DNA from: Schizochytrium sp. TIO01
Lineage: Eukaryota > Sar > Bigyra > Thraustochytrida > Thraustochytriidae
NCBI GenBank assembly: GCA_004764695.1
Contig: SMSO01000032.1
Location: forward strand, 890,501-954,500
Length of the DNA stretch: 64,000 bases
Reading direction: 5' to 3'
Position numbers and translations under genes: made by a program. How positions within the stretch are numbered: the first letter of the stretch is position 1; every line of letters starts with the position of its first letter. Below the pieces are notes generated by a model. It worked only from the letters and a program-made list of their open reading frames with translations. It made no database searches and had not been told where the DNA came from. Of the stretch, positions 36,337 to 49,197 are shown one piece after another.

Positions 36337-37111
36337 TTACATGCTGCATCCAACTCGAGCGTGTGATAAATAGCGAATGCAACAGAGTTATGCTCCACTG
36401 GAGCTCCTGTCGTTGCTTCTCACAATGGCGTGACAGTCAAGAAGCACGACAACTTATGAAGATGACGCCAACACAGCTCTTCTGAGTAGAAGTGGGTGGG
36501 TGGAATCAAAAGGGCAGAAGCATTGCGCGAGTTTGCAGAAGATGCGTCCCAGAGGGGCGAGCTGTATTCGCTGACTGGTGCTTCCTTATCGTGAGTCCGT
36601 CTTCTTCTGTCTGCGCCGCTCTCAGCCAACCAATGATTAAATTAACAGTTCATCTCAAGCAACCAAGCAACCGAGTGAGCTACTTCACTCACTGGCTGCT
36701 CCTCCTTCCTGCTGCGCGAGATAGAATGGCTCCAGACATTGATTGCTGCGCTGCGTCTGAGAACCAACAAGAGCATGAAGAGATAGATTCCTTTTGAGGA
36801 TCGTCTTCGATGTTGGTTTATAGCTCAAACGTAGGTGTGCTGCATTTTCATAATCTGTCATCGATCGAAACTTCAAACAACTGAAGAGAAAGAAGGAATG
36901 ACGCCCAACTTCCTGTACTCTTGGTACCTAAAACGCGCTTCAAACGAGCGAGAAGAAACAACGACAATGAAAGTAGTAAGATCCTCGCAGCACCTCGCCG
37001 AGAAGAACTTTTAGGTTTGTATGCGTCTGAAACTACGAAAATATTAAAACCGCAAATCGTGAAGGCCTTTAAAACAAGTCCATACATGCGCGCAGGTCAT
37101 ACTTTCTATCG

Positions 37112-37144
<33 letters not shown>

Positions 37145-38810
37145 AAGAGAGCAGTGATTCCTTAAAAACCTCGCTTGCTTGGGTCAGACCTCAACGCGCA
37201 TGAGTAGTAGTAGTAGTAGTATGAGTAAGAAAATTGCAATTCCTTCTCTTTCTTTGAAATAAAATTGAATTCCTAATATTGATCATCAGGTGGGAAGTAG
37301 GAGCAATAGGTGCCGAGAGAGAAAGAGAGAGAGAGGTTTTTTCTAGTTCCTGGGTCCGGACCGCCACGGCAGTGGCAGTCAGGTGAACCAACGAACCGCT
37401 TCCGCGAGAATGTTCGATTTCACATTGTTGCTGTGCTCATTTCGGGTTGACCTAGATGGGCAGTGGATGCTGCCACCATCAGTGCCGAGTACGACCGACT
37501 TAAAGAACAGGTGGTCCAGCATGCATTGCATCGCCATCACAAGTTGCCCAATATGTAAGTTCTGATCGTTTTCTTCTTCTTCACGTTCATAGAACTATGC
37601 AGAAAAAAGCAGCGATTGGAGATTCTGGGAAGGCGCAGCAAAGTGAACGAACAAACTCGAGAAGCAAACGTGCAGAAACTTACTTATCCACGCAAAGCAC
37701 ACTTCATGCTGACGCCTTTGAGTCCTTTTCTTGAAATTGGTTCAAGGCAAATTTAGTTGGTTGTTCTCGCTCACACAGCGATAATAGGGTCAAGATCTTC
37801 GGTGGACCAGAACAGAGGGCAGTCGAGAACCTGTGGCGAGTCAGTCAGTCAGGCAGTTGGGCTGTCCGAGAGCATGAGAAGAAGCGCTGTTCCCCATCCT
37901 CCCTGGCCTCTCTCCAGCCTGCGTTCAACCCGACCAATAGATCTCATTTGCTGCTGGTCTCTCTGCTCTTGTAGAATGATGGAGCAGGGTAATCAACGCT
38001 GGTTTTATCCACGTCTCTGCTTGCGAGTGATGCAGGCGATGGTGGCGCTGGGCTTGAAGAGCAGAGCAGAGCAGAGAACCATATCAATATTCGCTCACTC
38101 ATTCCCTCCCCACTCGGGTCGATGACCGCGAGGTTGAACTTGTGCAAATGAGAGAAGGCGCAGCTAGTGAGATGGCCTTTTGCCGTGAAGATACTCGGTT
38201 TCCTCTCATGCATGTTTGCGCAGCAGAAAGTCGCGTTTCTGCCGGTGTCGACGGCGATGATAATGATTAAAATTGAGGAGCTGAGGAAACCAACTAAGGA
38301 GCGAGCGAGGAGATGAGATGCAGGGAGGCATGAAGACGCAGCCGGAGTCCTGCACGCTGCTCTCTCGCTGATTCTTGAAGCAAGCATGCATGCACGTATG
38401 CATGTATGCATGCATGGATGGGCGGAGCCGCGGATTGATTTTATTGTCATTGGATGTTTCATTCGTTGACCAAGTAACTTGCTGCTTGATTCCCTGGAAT
38501 CCCAGGCACATTGCCGAGGACTGCTGGGAGACAAGTCAAACGAACCAGCTTCGCCGTCATACGCCACACATCCAGACCAACTGCATGGATGCTGACGCCT
38601 TGGGGTTCAAAAGAAGTGAGGATTCTCACCACCAAACGACTACATATAGGCGTGAGTGCGCAAGATGACACGATGCTTGGCGTAGTCTCGCAAGAACGAC
38701 TGACCTTTTCCATTCGAAAAGCAACCAATTGGCAATCGACCGATTGACCATTCGAGGGTTTGACTTGTTCTTCCCGAGGCATCGAACATTTACGTCCAAG
38801 AATAACTCTC
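36337..38810. other. Gene desert: noncoding
   Basis: Contains (AAGC)n at 37112-37145 and (TAG)n at about 37203-37222. A 207-aa minus-strand frame at 37944-38567 shows no domain and spans GCATGCATGC simple sequence, so it is not called. Confidence 0.45.
37112..37145. repeat. (AAGC)n microsatellite
   Basis: Eight AAGC units. Confidence 0.9.
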
Positions 38811-38865
38811 ACGCACGCACGAACTCACGCAGGCAGGCAGGCACGCAGGCACGCACGCACGCACA
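38811..38865. repeat. (CACG)n/(CAGG)n array
   Basis: Alternating ACGC and AGGC tetramers, about 13 units. Confidence 0.9.
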
Positions 38866-39739
38866 GGAGTGGCTAGCCAGAAGTCTAGACCCTACTAGCT
38901 GATTTCTCTTCTGCGGTGCTGAAAGAACCAATGAAGCTAAAGCTGGCAGCAGGTCAGGTTCCAATGACTGACTGGTAGCCAACTCAACTCACAGCTCAGC
39001 CTGAACCAACTTATTTGACTCGCTTCCCGTTGCATCAACAGCGCTGCGATGACTTGCTGGAACCTACGTACCTGGCTAGGTAGGCATGCAGGTAGATAGA
39101 TACCTGCAAGGTAGTAAGTAGTCAGTCGGTTGGCCAGCACGGAAAAGTAAACGATGGCAGAAAATCAAATTGCACTCAATTGCAGATTGACCCTAACGTC
39201 ATCGACGCGATTGAATGAATTTGTTTGAAGATTTTTGTTTTCTGGTTTTTTAATATTAAATCTTACGCGCTTGAGTTTAATAGATCGAAGCAGACTGATG
39301 AATGGATGTCTGCTATACTCTTGGGAGGTCCTGTTGCCACTGTCGGTGTCGATCTTATCATGCAGATGGATTCCGGGCACCGGAAGTCACCTGTCCACGG
39401 TCTCAGTGAGTGAGTTTTTACTTGTATAATATCAATGAAGAAGTAGTCCCTTCCTTTCCTTGTTTCGAACCTTCTTGGTTCTGTTTTTACTACAACAACA
39501 ACAAAAACAAAAAAATCAGAGAAAAGCTTTTCAGGTGCTGCTAACCATCGGAATTAAAAGTTCATCGCATTCGCTCCAGGACCTCATTCTGAACGTGAAA
39601 CTTGCTTCTTTGGTTTTGTTAACTTCGAAGAAATCTAACAACATCTGTTTTTCATGGACCAGGGTCACCCACAGAAATAGTGACCAATGAGAAAAGCCTT
39701 TTCTGGGCAATCTCGTGTTAATCTCCTTTTTTTATCTTT

Positions 39740-39743
<4 letters not shown>

Positions 39744-39778
<35 letters not shown>
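39744..39778. repeat. (TC)n microsatellite
   Basis: About 17 uninterrupted TC units, followed by CTACCTTAGGTACCTAC. Confidence 0.9.
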
Positions 39779-39783
<5 letters not shown>

Positions 39784-41759
39784 CTACCTTAGGTACCTAC
39801 TGTTTGAACAAGGGAACCAGGGAGGTGAAAAGAAAAAAGGGGTAAGAATTCTGCTTTTTCATTCATGCGGGGTTCTTCTCGCGACTTTAACTGGGCACCT
39901 GTATCTCTCTATCGCCAATCGCAAAGAAGAAGAGTTCACTTTCTAGGTATAGATAGGTACAGCCGTGCATACGGGATATCGGACGCGGAGATCCTCCGTC
40001 GCTTCGAAACTTTGAGGGCCCCCGCTCGCATTTCAGCCCATAACAGTGACCTAGTCACATAATCGTCGAATCGCAGCAGCACGTCGCTGCTTTTATAGAT
40101 TCACTCACCCATTCATTCATTCATTCACTACCTCTGACTACTGAGAGTGGGAGCGTATTACTCAGTAGTGAGACGTATACATATATGTGTATATTATCAT
40201 GGCGAGGACAGCGGCGTTTTGTCCGGGGAAGCCCTCGCAACTTCTCGTGAAGCGAGGCGAAGCGAATTGGAGGTGAGCTCTGCTCTGCACCAGTTTGGGT
40301 CTCTTGCGCTTGCAGGCTCCAGAGTGCTTGAAGAACCCTGTGCCCTGGCGGCATGCGTCGCTTGCTCGCTAATGATTTACAAACGCCACGGCTGGCGGCT
40401 GAAGCAGACAGATGAGTTCGCACGCATGTTAGCTTGAAGCTGTAGTTTTTTTGATAAAAAGAAATACAGGAATCCTGACCTTTAGAACTTGCTTGTGAGA
40501 TTATCGGAGGCGACAACTCTCATAGAACAAGGCAGCCGAGCCTAAGCTATCTCGGCGAAAGAAATTGGCCAGATTAAATATACAAATAACAATCAGGGGG
40601 AAGCCACAAGGCTGACGGCAACAACGCCTCCAAGAATGCTATCTCTTGCCTTCTTCTTCAGCTTGTTCGACTTTTTTGTTTTAGTTTTTAATTTATTTTT
40701 TTTTTAAACAAATATGTAAATGCTTTTTGGCTTTTTATTCAGACCTCGGAAAAACTTCTGATTCTATTTGTTTTTCTGTCTGGTAACTTTATTTTGCTTT
40801 TATAGCCTTTAAAACAAATATATATTTTAAAAGAAAACGTTTTAAAGAAAATATTCTCTAAGGGATGATCATTTCTTCTGTTTTGTTTTGTTTTGTTTTT
40901 GTGAATGTGGAAGCCCTCTTTTTTTTTTTTATAGTTTAAAATTATACCTTCCTACATGTAAAACGAACGTGTGCGCAAGCACTATCTCTTTCTTCAGCTT
41001 TTCCCTTCTTGGAAAACGTGCTACCTTTCAGAATATAATTTTTTGCTCTTTTCTCTTTCACCTTCCGAGCATCTTCCCCCTCCTCAAACAACCTTTTTAA
41101 ACTCAACTCGTTTTAATAATTTTTACTTTACAGATAGATTAATTCGTACCAGTTCAAGTTCAAAAGTAAATCTACATGATTACTTCGAATGATCTCCGCA
41201 TTCATTCACTTTCAACTTTCATTCATTCGTCCAAAGAATTGGACCAATCAAGTCGAGCGAGCAAATCTCTAAGTGTAGTGTCACGAGAATGCATCGACCT
41301 CTTAGTCTTTTGTTTGGAATTGCGGGTAACCCGTGCACAAGAAATATATATATATATAAATAAATAAAAAGCCCTTCAGACAGATAGAGAGAACGGCGAA
41401 CAGGAGCATTCCTTCTTTTCTTTCAATAGTATGAGGTGCGTGCTTCTCCAGGGTCGCAAACACAAAGACTTCACAAGGACATGCCTATGTACCTCGTTGC
41501 TCACCTCTATGCCTATTTTTTGTTCCTCGGACCTCCAGCTTTTCCCCGAGCAAGCTCAGAGGCGCTCGCATCGTTTTCTTCTGCGTTACGATCTGTAAAG
41601 ACACAGGCCTGCCTGCGTTTCTGCTGCTGCGTAGCTGCGTAGCTGCTTCCTCGCTTACTTTCTTACTTTCTGCTCTGCTCTCTTCTGCTCTCTAGCTACA
41701 ATTGAGTTCGTTCCTTTCTTCTTTCTTTTTTCTCCAGCCTCGATCGACTGTTCAATTCT
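39779..41759. other. Gene desert: noncoding
   Basis: AT-rich block at 40680-40925 with long T runs. No supported ORF. Confidence 0.45.
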
Positions 41760-41810
41760 TTCATTCATTCATTCATTCATTCATTCATTCATTCTTCATT
41801 CATTCATTCA
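41760..41810. repeat. (CATT)n microsatellite
   Basis: Twelve to thirteen ATTC units with one interruption. Confidence 0.9.
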
Positions 41811-42775
41811 CAAGTGGAGCGATTCCCCGAAGCCCTGTTGTTCCTTTTCCATCTGCTGAGCCTCGAGAACGGTACCTTCCTATTCACCAAAGCAGACTGA
41901 GTGAGGCGAGAGAATTTCCATCCAAAAATGAAAGAAAGAAGGAAGGAAGGAAGGAAGCTGCGTTTAAACTTTCTGCTTCTTTTAGCTTTTAGGCCAGCCA
42001 GCTACAACTCGCGAGGCTTCTTCATCTTCTTCAATTCAAGTTAGTTCGACTTCGTAGTTCTTTGCTCCATTTGCGAACTAAACTCCGTCCACGTCTGAAA
42101 TATGAGTGCAGGGGACCACGTATTTGCAGCTCCTGAACAAAAGTCGCCTCCTGAGTGCTTTCGTTTGACCAACCAACTGTCTCGCCTTCGAACGGCTGCG
42201 ATGGACAAGCGATCGATATCTTCACGAAATAACACGGCGCTCTCCAGGCCTTGGAATTGATTGCCTCGCTTCGTGACAGCAACGCGCTCATCAATTTGCC
42301 ATCCGACCATGAACGAGCACGTAGTATTATTTATTTATTCATTCAATCATTTTTATTTATTAGTTTTTTTGCTTTGGCTCTCTATCTATGATCTGAGGTC
42401 TTTTGATCGTCAGGAATGTGCTTCTTATCGACTGAACTCCTCCTTCCCTCCCCTGTTAGTCGTGCAAGCCGCCGTTATCGCGAGGAGAGAGCGGATGAGC
42501 GAATGAGTGCGTCGGTGCCCCAAACCTGACTTCGCGGAGCCCCTTCGAAGTTCACAGGAGCGCAACACCTATGCTCTCTTCTTTCGCTGCTCCTCCCGTT
42601 CTTGGGTGCTCATGCGTCGTGAAATGAATGGACTTGAAGTTGAAAACGGAGCTCCCTCGTGCCAGCGTTCAAGATCGCCGTGCCGAGCGTGCTTTCATAG
42701 CACTCAAGTTGGTCCTTGGCACGAGGCTCTGAGGCAGACGGCAGAAGAAAAAGAAGAACAATAACAATAACAATA

Positions 42776-42806
42776 TCTTCTTCTTCTTCTTCTTCTTCTT
42801 CTTCTT
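42776..42806. repeat. (CTT)n array
   Basis: Ten CTT units. Confidence 0.9.
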
Positions 42807-42977
42807 GTTTTTTGTTGCTGCTCAAGAAGAAGAGCTCCCGAACAAATGGACGAGGAAAGGAGGAGGCCCAGATCCTTCACGAACGCTCTTGTGCGCTTAA
42901 TCCGAAACTTGGGACCGCGTTTAGCTCATAGCACTTACCTCCTATTTCCAGCCAGGCGTATCCTCTTTCTTGCAAGA

Positions 42978-43003
42978 AGTAGGTACCTACCTACCTACCT
43001 ACG
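42978..43003. repeat. GTAGGTACCTAC palindrome running into (CTAC)n
   Basis: The longest example of the TACC/GGTA motif: a perfect palindrome followed by four more CTAC units. Confidence 0.85.
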
Positions 43004-43598
43004 CACGTATTGTTCATAAATTAGTTTCTTCGATTGTTTTGTTTGCTTTCTTGTGTTCTTCTTCTTTTTAACTTTAATATTTTAAAAAACCAAAATTAAA
43101 AAATTAAAATAGAAAGTTCAAAGACGAAGTAAACAAATAAATTGAGAAATAGAGAAATAAGCAACAGCAGAGAAAGGCCAAGCGTATAGTATGTTATAAC
43201 TGCCTTTCAGGTACTTCTTTACGTTTTTCTGTTGTTTCTAAAGGGCAGGTTGACAGCCCCAAAAGATTTTTCTTAGTCACCAGCTTTTTCTTTCTCTTCT
43301 TTTCTCTTCTTTTTAATACGAAATTAAAGTCGAGATGCGCTTGTTTACTTTTATCATTTATTTATTTTTTAACCAAATACTACCAGTAGATCAAACCAAC
43401 CACAACAACATCCATCACAAAACCAACAACAAGAAGGCAAGACTATGGCTCGATCGTTTTATTTTCTTTGTTGGAGCAGCTGATGATTCCTTGGGAGGCC
43501 TGCGAGCCACCGCTCATATGCAGAGTGCTTGCCAGCCGCCAATTGTTGGAGGCGAAGCAACAGCTGCAGAAATTTATTCAAAAACTTGGGAATCGAGG
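43004..43598. other. Gene desert: AT-rich noncoding
   Basis: AT block at 43070-43140. Nothing coding recognised. Confidence 0.45.
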
Positions 43599-43645
43599 CA
43601 GTCAGTCAGTCAGTCAGTCAGTCAGTCTGTCAGTCTGTCAGTCAG
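43599..43645. repeat. (AGTC)n array
   Basis: About 11 CAGT units, two mutated to CTGT. Confidence 0.9.
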
Positions 43646-44046
43646 AGAGTGGAGCTCCAGAGATCACGCCAACCCCGCGCTGCAGCGAACAGCGAGCGAG
43701 CAGTTTCAAGAGTTCCAAGACGGCCATCATGCTTAGCTCAAGAGACAGATCAGTCAGACGGATATAGATCAATCGACCATTCGATCGTGCAGCCAGCCAT
43801 CCTTGAGCCAAGGCCTTTGAGGCGTAGGTGTCCGAGCGAGTGTCTCTTGGGTTCTTCGCTTAAAACGCCGTTCAGGTGCTCTATCTAGCCAGAGATTGCC
43901 TGCCTCTCGACGGCCTCGAAAATCTGACAGGAACGGATTGATTGGTCGAATCCTCGTACACTCCTCAAATCCGCTCGGCCGAAGCTTAATGTGCTTTGGT
44001 TGCTTCGCTCCTGCGTAGGCGCAGGGAAACGCTGCGTCGCATCGAT

Positions 44047-44084
44047 GAAATGAATGAATGAATGAATGAATGAATGAATGAATG
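44047..44084. repeat. (GAAT)n microsatellite
   Basis: Nine GAAT units. Confidence 0.9.
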
Positions 44085-44140
44085 TGCTGCGGTGTCCACG
44101 GGGACCATCGTGTCGGACCCAAGCAATCATGGAGGCGTCC

Positions 44141-44287
44141 ATTTATTTATTCATCTATCTATCTATTTACTTATCTTTTACTTATCTATCAATCTATCTA
44201 TTTATCTATCTATCTATTTATTTACTTATTTATGTATTTATTTACTTATTTATTTACTTATTTATCTATCTATTTATTTATCTATTT
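44141..44287. repeat. (TATT/TATC/TACT)n tetranucleotide array
   Basis: About 36 tetramers in constant register, each differing only in its last two bases. At 147 bp this is the longest simple array in the window. It gives Ile-Tyr-Leu-rich false ORFs. Confidence 0.95.
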
Positions 44288-44763
44288 GTTACTTTATTTT
44301 GATCAAATAAGCTCGTTTCTTGCTCGTTCTTGTCTTCGAACGAGCGAGCTCGCGCAAGACATCGGCACTGATGCAGCTCGCGAGGAGTCCTGGCCCTCTT
44401 TGGCCGCAACGCACCAGCTACGCAATGGCTACTCGAGCGCTCGCTTCAACCTCCACCAACTGACGAAGCGATGCCCGTGCGTGAGTGATTAAAGCTGCTG
44501 CGTGGAAGAATGAACGATTGAATCGTCCACGGAGTTCCAAAGACGGGCCTTGGCGCTTCTGCTTCGAGGCCGCGTTGGTCGAGCAGGCCGCTCGGCTGCA
44601 AGGGACAGAGGCCTTGTCAATTCAAGTTTTCACTGGGTGGGCCTTTCGTTATTCTATTGCAAACTTGAGTTTGATTTCTTCATTTTTACAGTGCGTGCGT
44701 GTGTGTGTGTGAATTGTTTTATTTGATGAAACAACGAAACGAAAACATCGTCGTTGAGAAACA

Positions 44764-44793
44764 TACAAACAAACAAACAAACAAACAAACAAA
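44764..44793. repeat. (AAAC)n microsatellite
   Basis: Seven AAAC units. Confidence 0.85.
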
Positions 44794-44886
44794 TAATCAA
44801 ACAGAAAAACAGAAAAACGCGATGGGTTCCCTGTTGCGACACGTTCGAGCTTCGCCAAAGAGCAAACTACCGCTGCCATTGTGCTG

Positions 44887-44917
44887 CTTCTCCTCCTCCT
44901 CCTCCTCCTCCTCCTCT
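44887..44917. repeat. (TCC)n array
   Basis: About nine TCC units. Confidence 0.9.
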
Positions 44918-45145
44918 CGCGGGTGCCCAGCAGCTACGCGTGTACGTGCAAGTGCGAGCGCCTGGGCTTTATTAGTGGAGTCGGCAACAATCTGCGACCT
45001 GCAAGTTGCAGCAGGAACCGAAAGAAATGGCCCACAAGCGACCCAAACACGGACAAGCAAGCAAGCAGCAAGCAAGCAGCAAGCAGGCGACCCCAAAGAT
45101 TTGCGTTATGTCGAGCTAGCAACCTGCGCCGCTGCTCCTGCGAGG

Positions 45146-45146
<1 letters not shown>

Positions 45147-45197
<51 letters not shown>
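45147..45197. repeat. (CTG)n array, 17 units
   Basis: The longest pure CTG tract of the window, 51 bp uninterrupted. An AAGCAGC-type repeat lies just before it (about 45055-45085). Confidence 0.95.
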
Positions 45198-45198
<1 letters not shown>

Positions 45199-48100
45199 GC
45201 TATGCTGTGGATGCTCACTTGGTCGTTTGGTGTGCCTTTTGGTGAGCTGCAGGTATTGGGAACCAACCCGAAAGGTAGCAGTGGCCTGCCGTCGGTCGTG
45301 GTAGATCGCACATACTGACTGAGCTGAGGCCTGAATTTGACCTTTCTTTCGTGGCCTTTTCTCTCTTCTCTTTCTTTTCTCTTCTTTTCTCTCTTTCTTC
45401 ACTCTAACTAACTAACTGACTAACTAACTAGCTAGCTAACGAGCTAACCGCTCGCCACCTCCTATGCGCCTCTCTGTACGTACATCCTGCGCCATATGTG
45501 CGATTATCTTTTTAAAAACTGTCTGAAGGCGCAAGGAAGTGCGCAGAACGAAAGGAGGTAGTACATAGTAGGTAGGAGCACTCAACGACACGCCAGAGAG
45601 AGAGAGACCTATAGCTGCGGAGTCTTGAAGCAAGGACTGACTCAGCTCGCTCGCTCGCTCGGACTGCGAACAATAGAGAGCCCGAGCGAGCGAGCGAGCT
45701 GGAGAGGCGGCTCGACCTGTGCAAGGAAAGATAAACAAATCACGCGCGGCTCCTCTTTCTGCGGGTGACCGTGCGCTCTCTCGATCTTCACTGGTATGGA
45801 TGGAGGAGACTTGGAAAAGGTCGCGGAGTACCACAGCCTTTTATTTCTTTCTCTTCTCTTCTTTCCTTTCCTTTTCTTTTCTTTCTCGAGAGGCTAGAGC
45901 TGGTACGTATAACAGGGAATCTTGCTAGCAAGGAAGGCGCCGACCGCAGCGACGAAATGCTTTGCACGCTTGCATGTGAATCAATCATACGCTTGAACGC
46001 GTGATCGCTTGGACTCGGAAGGCGAAGTTGGCGAGAAGAGCGGAGACTCCGTCGGCGGGACAGGGCAGTTCAGTCGCGACTAAGTGAGATAGATAACATG
46101 AAGTTGGCCCACCCTCAAGCTGGCCTAGAAGCAAGCAAGCGAAACGCGAGAAGTCCAATTCAGTTAGCCAAGGAATTGCAAGACGGATGCAAAGGACCGG
46201 AGCAAGATCTTGGATGAACTACTTCACCGACTGACTCACTTTCGAAATCGAAGATAAATGAAAACAAAATTTGCAGCAGAAAGAGTGGCTGCGAATGCAG
46301 TGGACTTCTGAGGGGAACAAACGAATGTGGGGACAGCAGCAGCAGCAGCAGCAGCAGCAGCACCTGCCTGCTAAGCCAGGGTATAAAGACTGATCGAAAT
46401 GGGGAAAATGAAAATTGGCAGAGCCGCGACTGCTCAGCTTCGAAAGCGACATCTTCGTAAATGCTCCTGATCGTTTATTGCGAAAGCTATGAGGAACAAA
46501 GACTATTATTCCTTGACAGCAGCAGGAATGAATTGACAAAAGTAAATAGATCCTTCCAAACAGTAAATGAACTCAACTCCCGAAAAAAATCGAAAACCTA
46601 AATAGATCGCCTTCCGCATCGAAAAGGACAAAATTGTCGTGACTTCAAAAGGTGGTTTAGTTTCGTCAGGTCACCTCCCAAAAAGGCATCAGCTAAGCCA
46701 GCCGAAATGAAAATACTTGGCAGCGATTTTGCATATAGTCATCGTGACTCATGATAAACTCACTTATATCTAACATTCCACGAAAGGAAGTTTGCGTAGC
46801 AACATAACAAAACAAACGAAACGAACGAAACAAACAAATAATGAAACAAACAAGTGTAGCTAGCTAGAGCTACTTGGTTGCCTACCTGCCTCCTTATCTG
46901 ATAGAGCCTTATGCAGCCCATTTACTAATTTGAAATCTTTTATTTTATCAAATAAATAAATTTACACGAGTACCTAAATAACCAACTAGGTACTTAAAGC
47001 ATGTCGACCCATCTCCCGCAAAGACGAAGCTAGCCAAATGCCAAGCTCTGCTCTTGATTTGCCAAGCAGAATGCAAAGGCAGAAACAAGCATGCCTCAGC
47101 GGCACGCTTACCGATAAAGCGCCCGGCCTGATACCACAACTACGAATAAACGATTGATTGGGTGGCGCGTAGTGAAAGTACCGACTAAGCGAGTGCGTGC
47201 GACTCCTTGACTGAAAAGCAGGTGCTGTTTCCCAACAAATGTGGTCATCGCTACCACCAGGACAAGCCCCTCGAATTAGTCAGTCTCTTCGATTTTACTG
47301 ACACGAAGGCTCCAAGGTTACAAATTAGCTTTTAAATCCGCCTCTAGAGTCGGTAGACCAGCCTTCTTTGTCTTCCATCTTCATTCGCTATCCTCCCTTT
47401 CTCTAGCTAGTAGAGGTACTACACAATGTAGCTAAGCTAGCTAGCTAGCTGCATGGCTTCTTCATCTCCGAGGTGTTTGTATTTCAAGATTAACTTGAAG
47501 AAGACTGCGATGATACAACGGAGTCGTCTCTGGGGTCATTTGGTGAAGGTGGCTGGGTATATACTCCAAGGCATGGAGGGAAAACAAAGAAAGAAATGTC
47601 CTTCTGTAGGCAATGCGTGCGGGAAAGTCTTTCTTGAGAAATCTTATCATCATTTCTATTTTGTTAAATTCAACTTTAGAAGTCCAGGCCTCGAGAAAGA
47701 AGATCTGCTTATTGTGGAAACCCCCTCACTGATTATATTCATCCTGTTCCCATCCTAAATAAATACGCGCCGCAGTTTGCAAATAAAAGTAAAAAGACCA
47801 ATACGAAGACGAAGAACCTTTTAAATGTTTTATTATTAGTTGTGGTAGTAGTATTATTGTGGCAACATTAAAACTTTTATTTAAAAAAAACAAAATACAA
47901 CAAAACCTCTCCTTATTTATGTAAAAAAAAATTGCCACAAATGAGCAAAACGAACTTCCAAAAGGCCAGATAGCCTTATTCATCATGATTTAAAAAAAAT
48001 AAAAAATTAATCTCAATGTACCTCTTTCGTTTTTATCTTTCGGGAAAACATAACTATTCCTCCACTAGAAATTTTCCAACAATGTTTTTAATTAAAATAA

Positions 48101-49197
48101 CATTTTGTAGACTTAAAGAACAGAAAGAAAATAATTCCTTCAATCGGCCATAATTTGGAAAAGAAAATGTCCAAACTTCCGACAAACACGCTCCTATGCT
48201 TTATCCTGATAGTATGTAGGTAACTAGAGGCTGACTTAGACTCGAACAAATTCTTTCCTGGTATGATATGTTCATTACATTATTGTATCTCAACTTTACG
48301 AATACTCTACTTCCTGAAACTATTCATATCTATTTTTCAATCAAAGTCATGTTGCTTTTTGATTAATTTTTTATAAGCACGGGAGGATATATTCACCAGT
48401 AATTCGCAACATCTCCAGTAAAAGAAAGAACTTGTAGCTAGCTGTACCTACTACGTATAGCAAGAAGGTACTTTATTATCCGTCCATTGTCTACCTCCTG
48501 CCAGTGTTACTCGAAAGAACTATGCAAAGACAATTATCTGCAAGCCAACGCAGGATTTCGAAGTCATGTTTTTGCAGGTCTCAGGAAACACAGGAACTCT
48601 TCAGGAATCCTGTCGAAACGTCACCTGATTGTTGCGAGACTATCGGTTTAAAAAAAAGTTATTATTTTATCTGCTTCTCTTTCACCGCCGCAATTTGCTA
48701 ATTCTGGAAAGGAACCACCACCTACCAATTCTTGCATTTGAAATATTGGCACCCTGCTTCTCTTGAACTCAATACAGCATCGTGAATTTCCTATCATTAC
48801 TGTCTTATCTTTTTTTAGTTTATGAAGAACTCGTAAATCCAACACTGATCATCAAACTGCACATCGCAAGATAGAATTTTAATTTTAAACATCTATCGAT
48901 TATATCTAAGGATTTGTATATCACCTTTTATTAATCAACAAATAAAAGGAGTGGACTGAGCAATGAAGACCAATGTGTAGGCACATAGAGCCTCAGGGGC
49001 TATTTTAAATTCTAAAGAACTTTGAAACCTTATTGCTATGTTTCAATATGACTTTTCTGTTCCACATTTATTACTGCAAATGTCTTGCATCAAAAAGTTG
49101 CATCGAAACTTTTGCCATTTCATAACTACACAACGCATTTCTCATTATCCCCATGTTAGGTTCGTCGCATAGTATTAATTCCATACTTTGGAATTCC
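45198..49197. other. Gene desert: noncoding, becoming AT-rich after 46.9 kb
   Basis: Contains (CAG)n at 46334-46362, GCTA clusters at about 45425, 46857 and 47430, GAGC tetramers near 45650-45700, and AT blocks at 47820-48010. The frame at 47453-47758 is open but shows no domain. Confidence 0.45.
46334..46362. repeat. (CAG)n array
   Basis: Nine to ten CAG units. Confidence 0.9.

Noticed and set aside
37944-38567. 207-aa minus-strand open frame
   Set aside because: No domain, spans GCATGCATGC simple sequence, overlaps equally open frames on both strands.
44699-45304. 201-aa plus-strand open frame
   Set aside because: It is built from AAAC, TCC and CTG arrays (Thr-Asn-Lys-Gln, Ser and Ala runs). 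Stops are absent because of the repeats, and no domain is visible.
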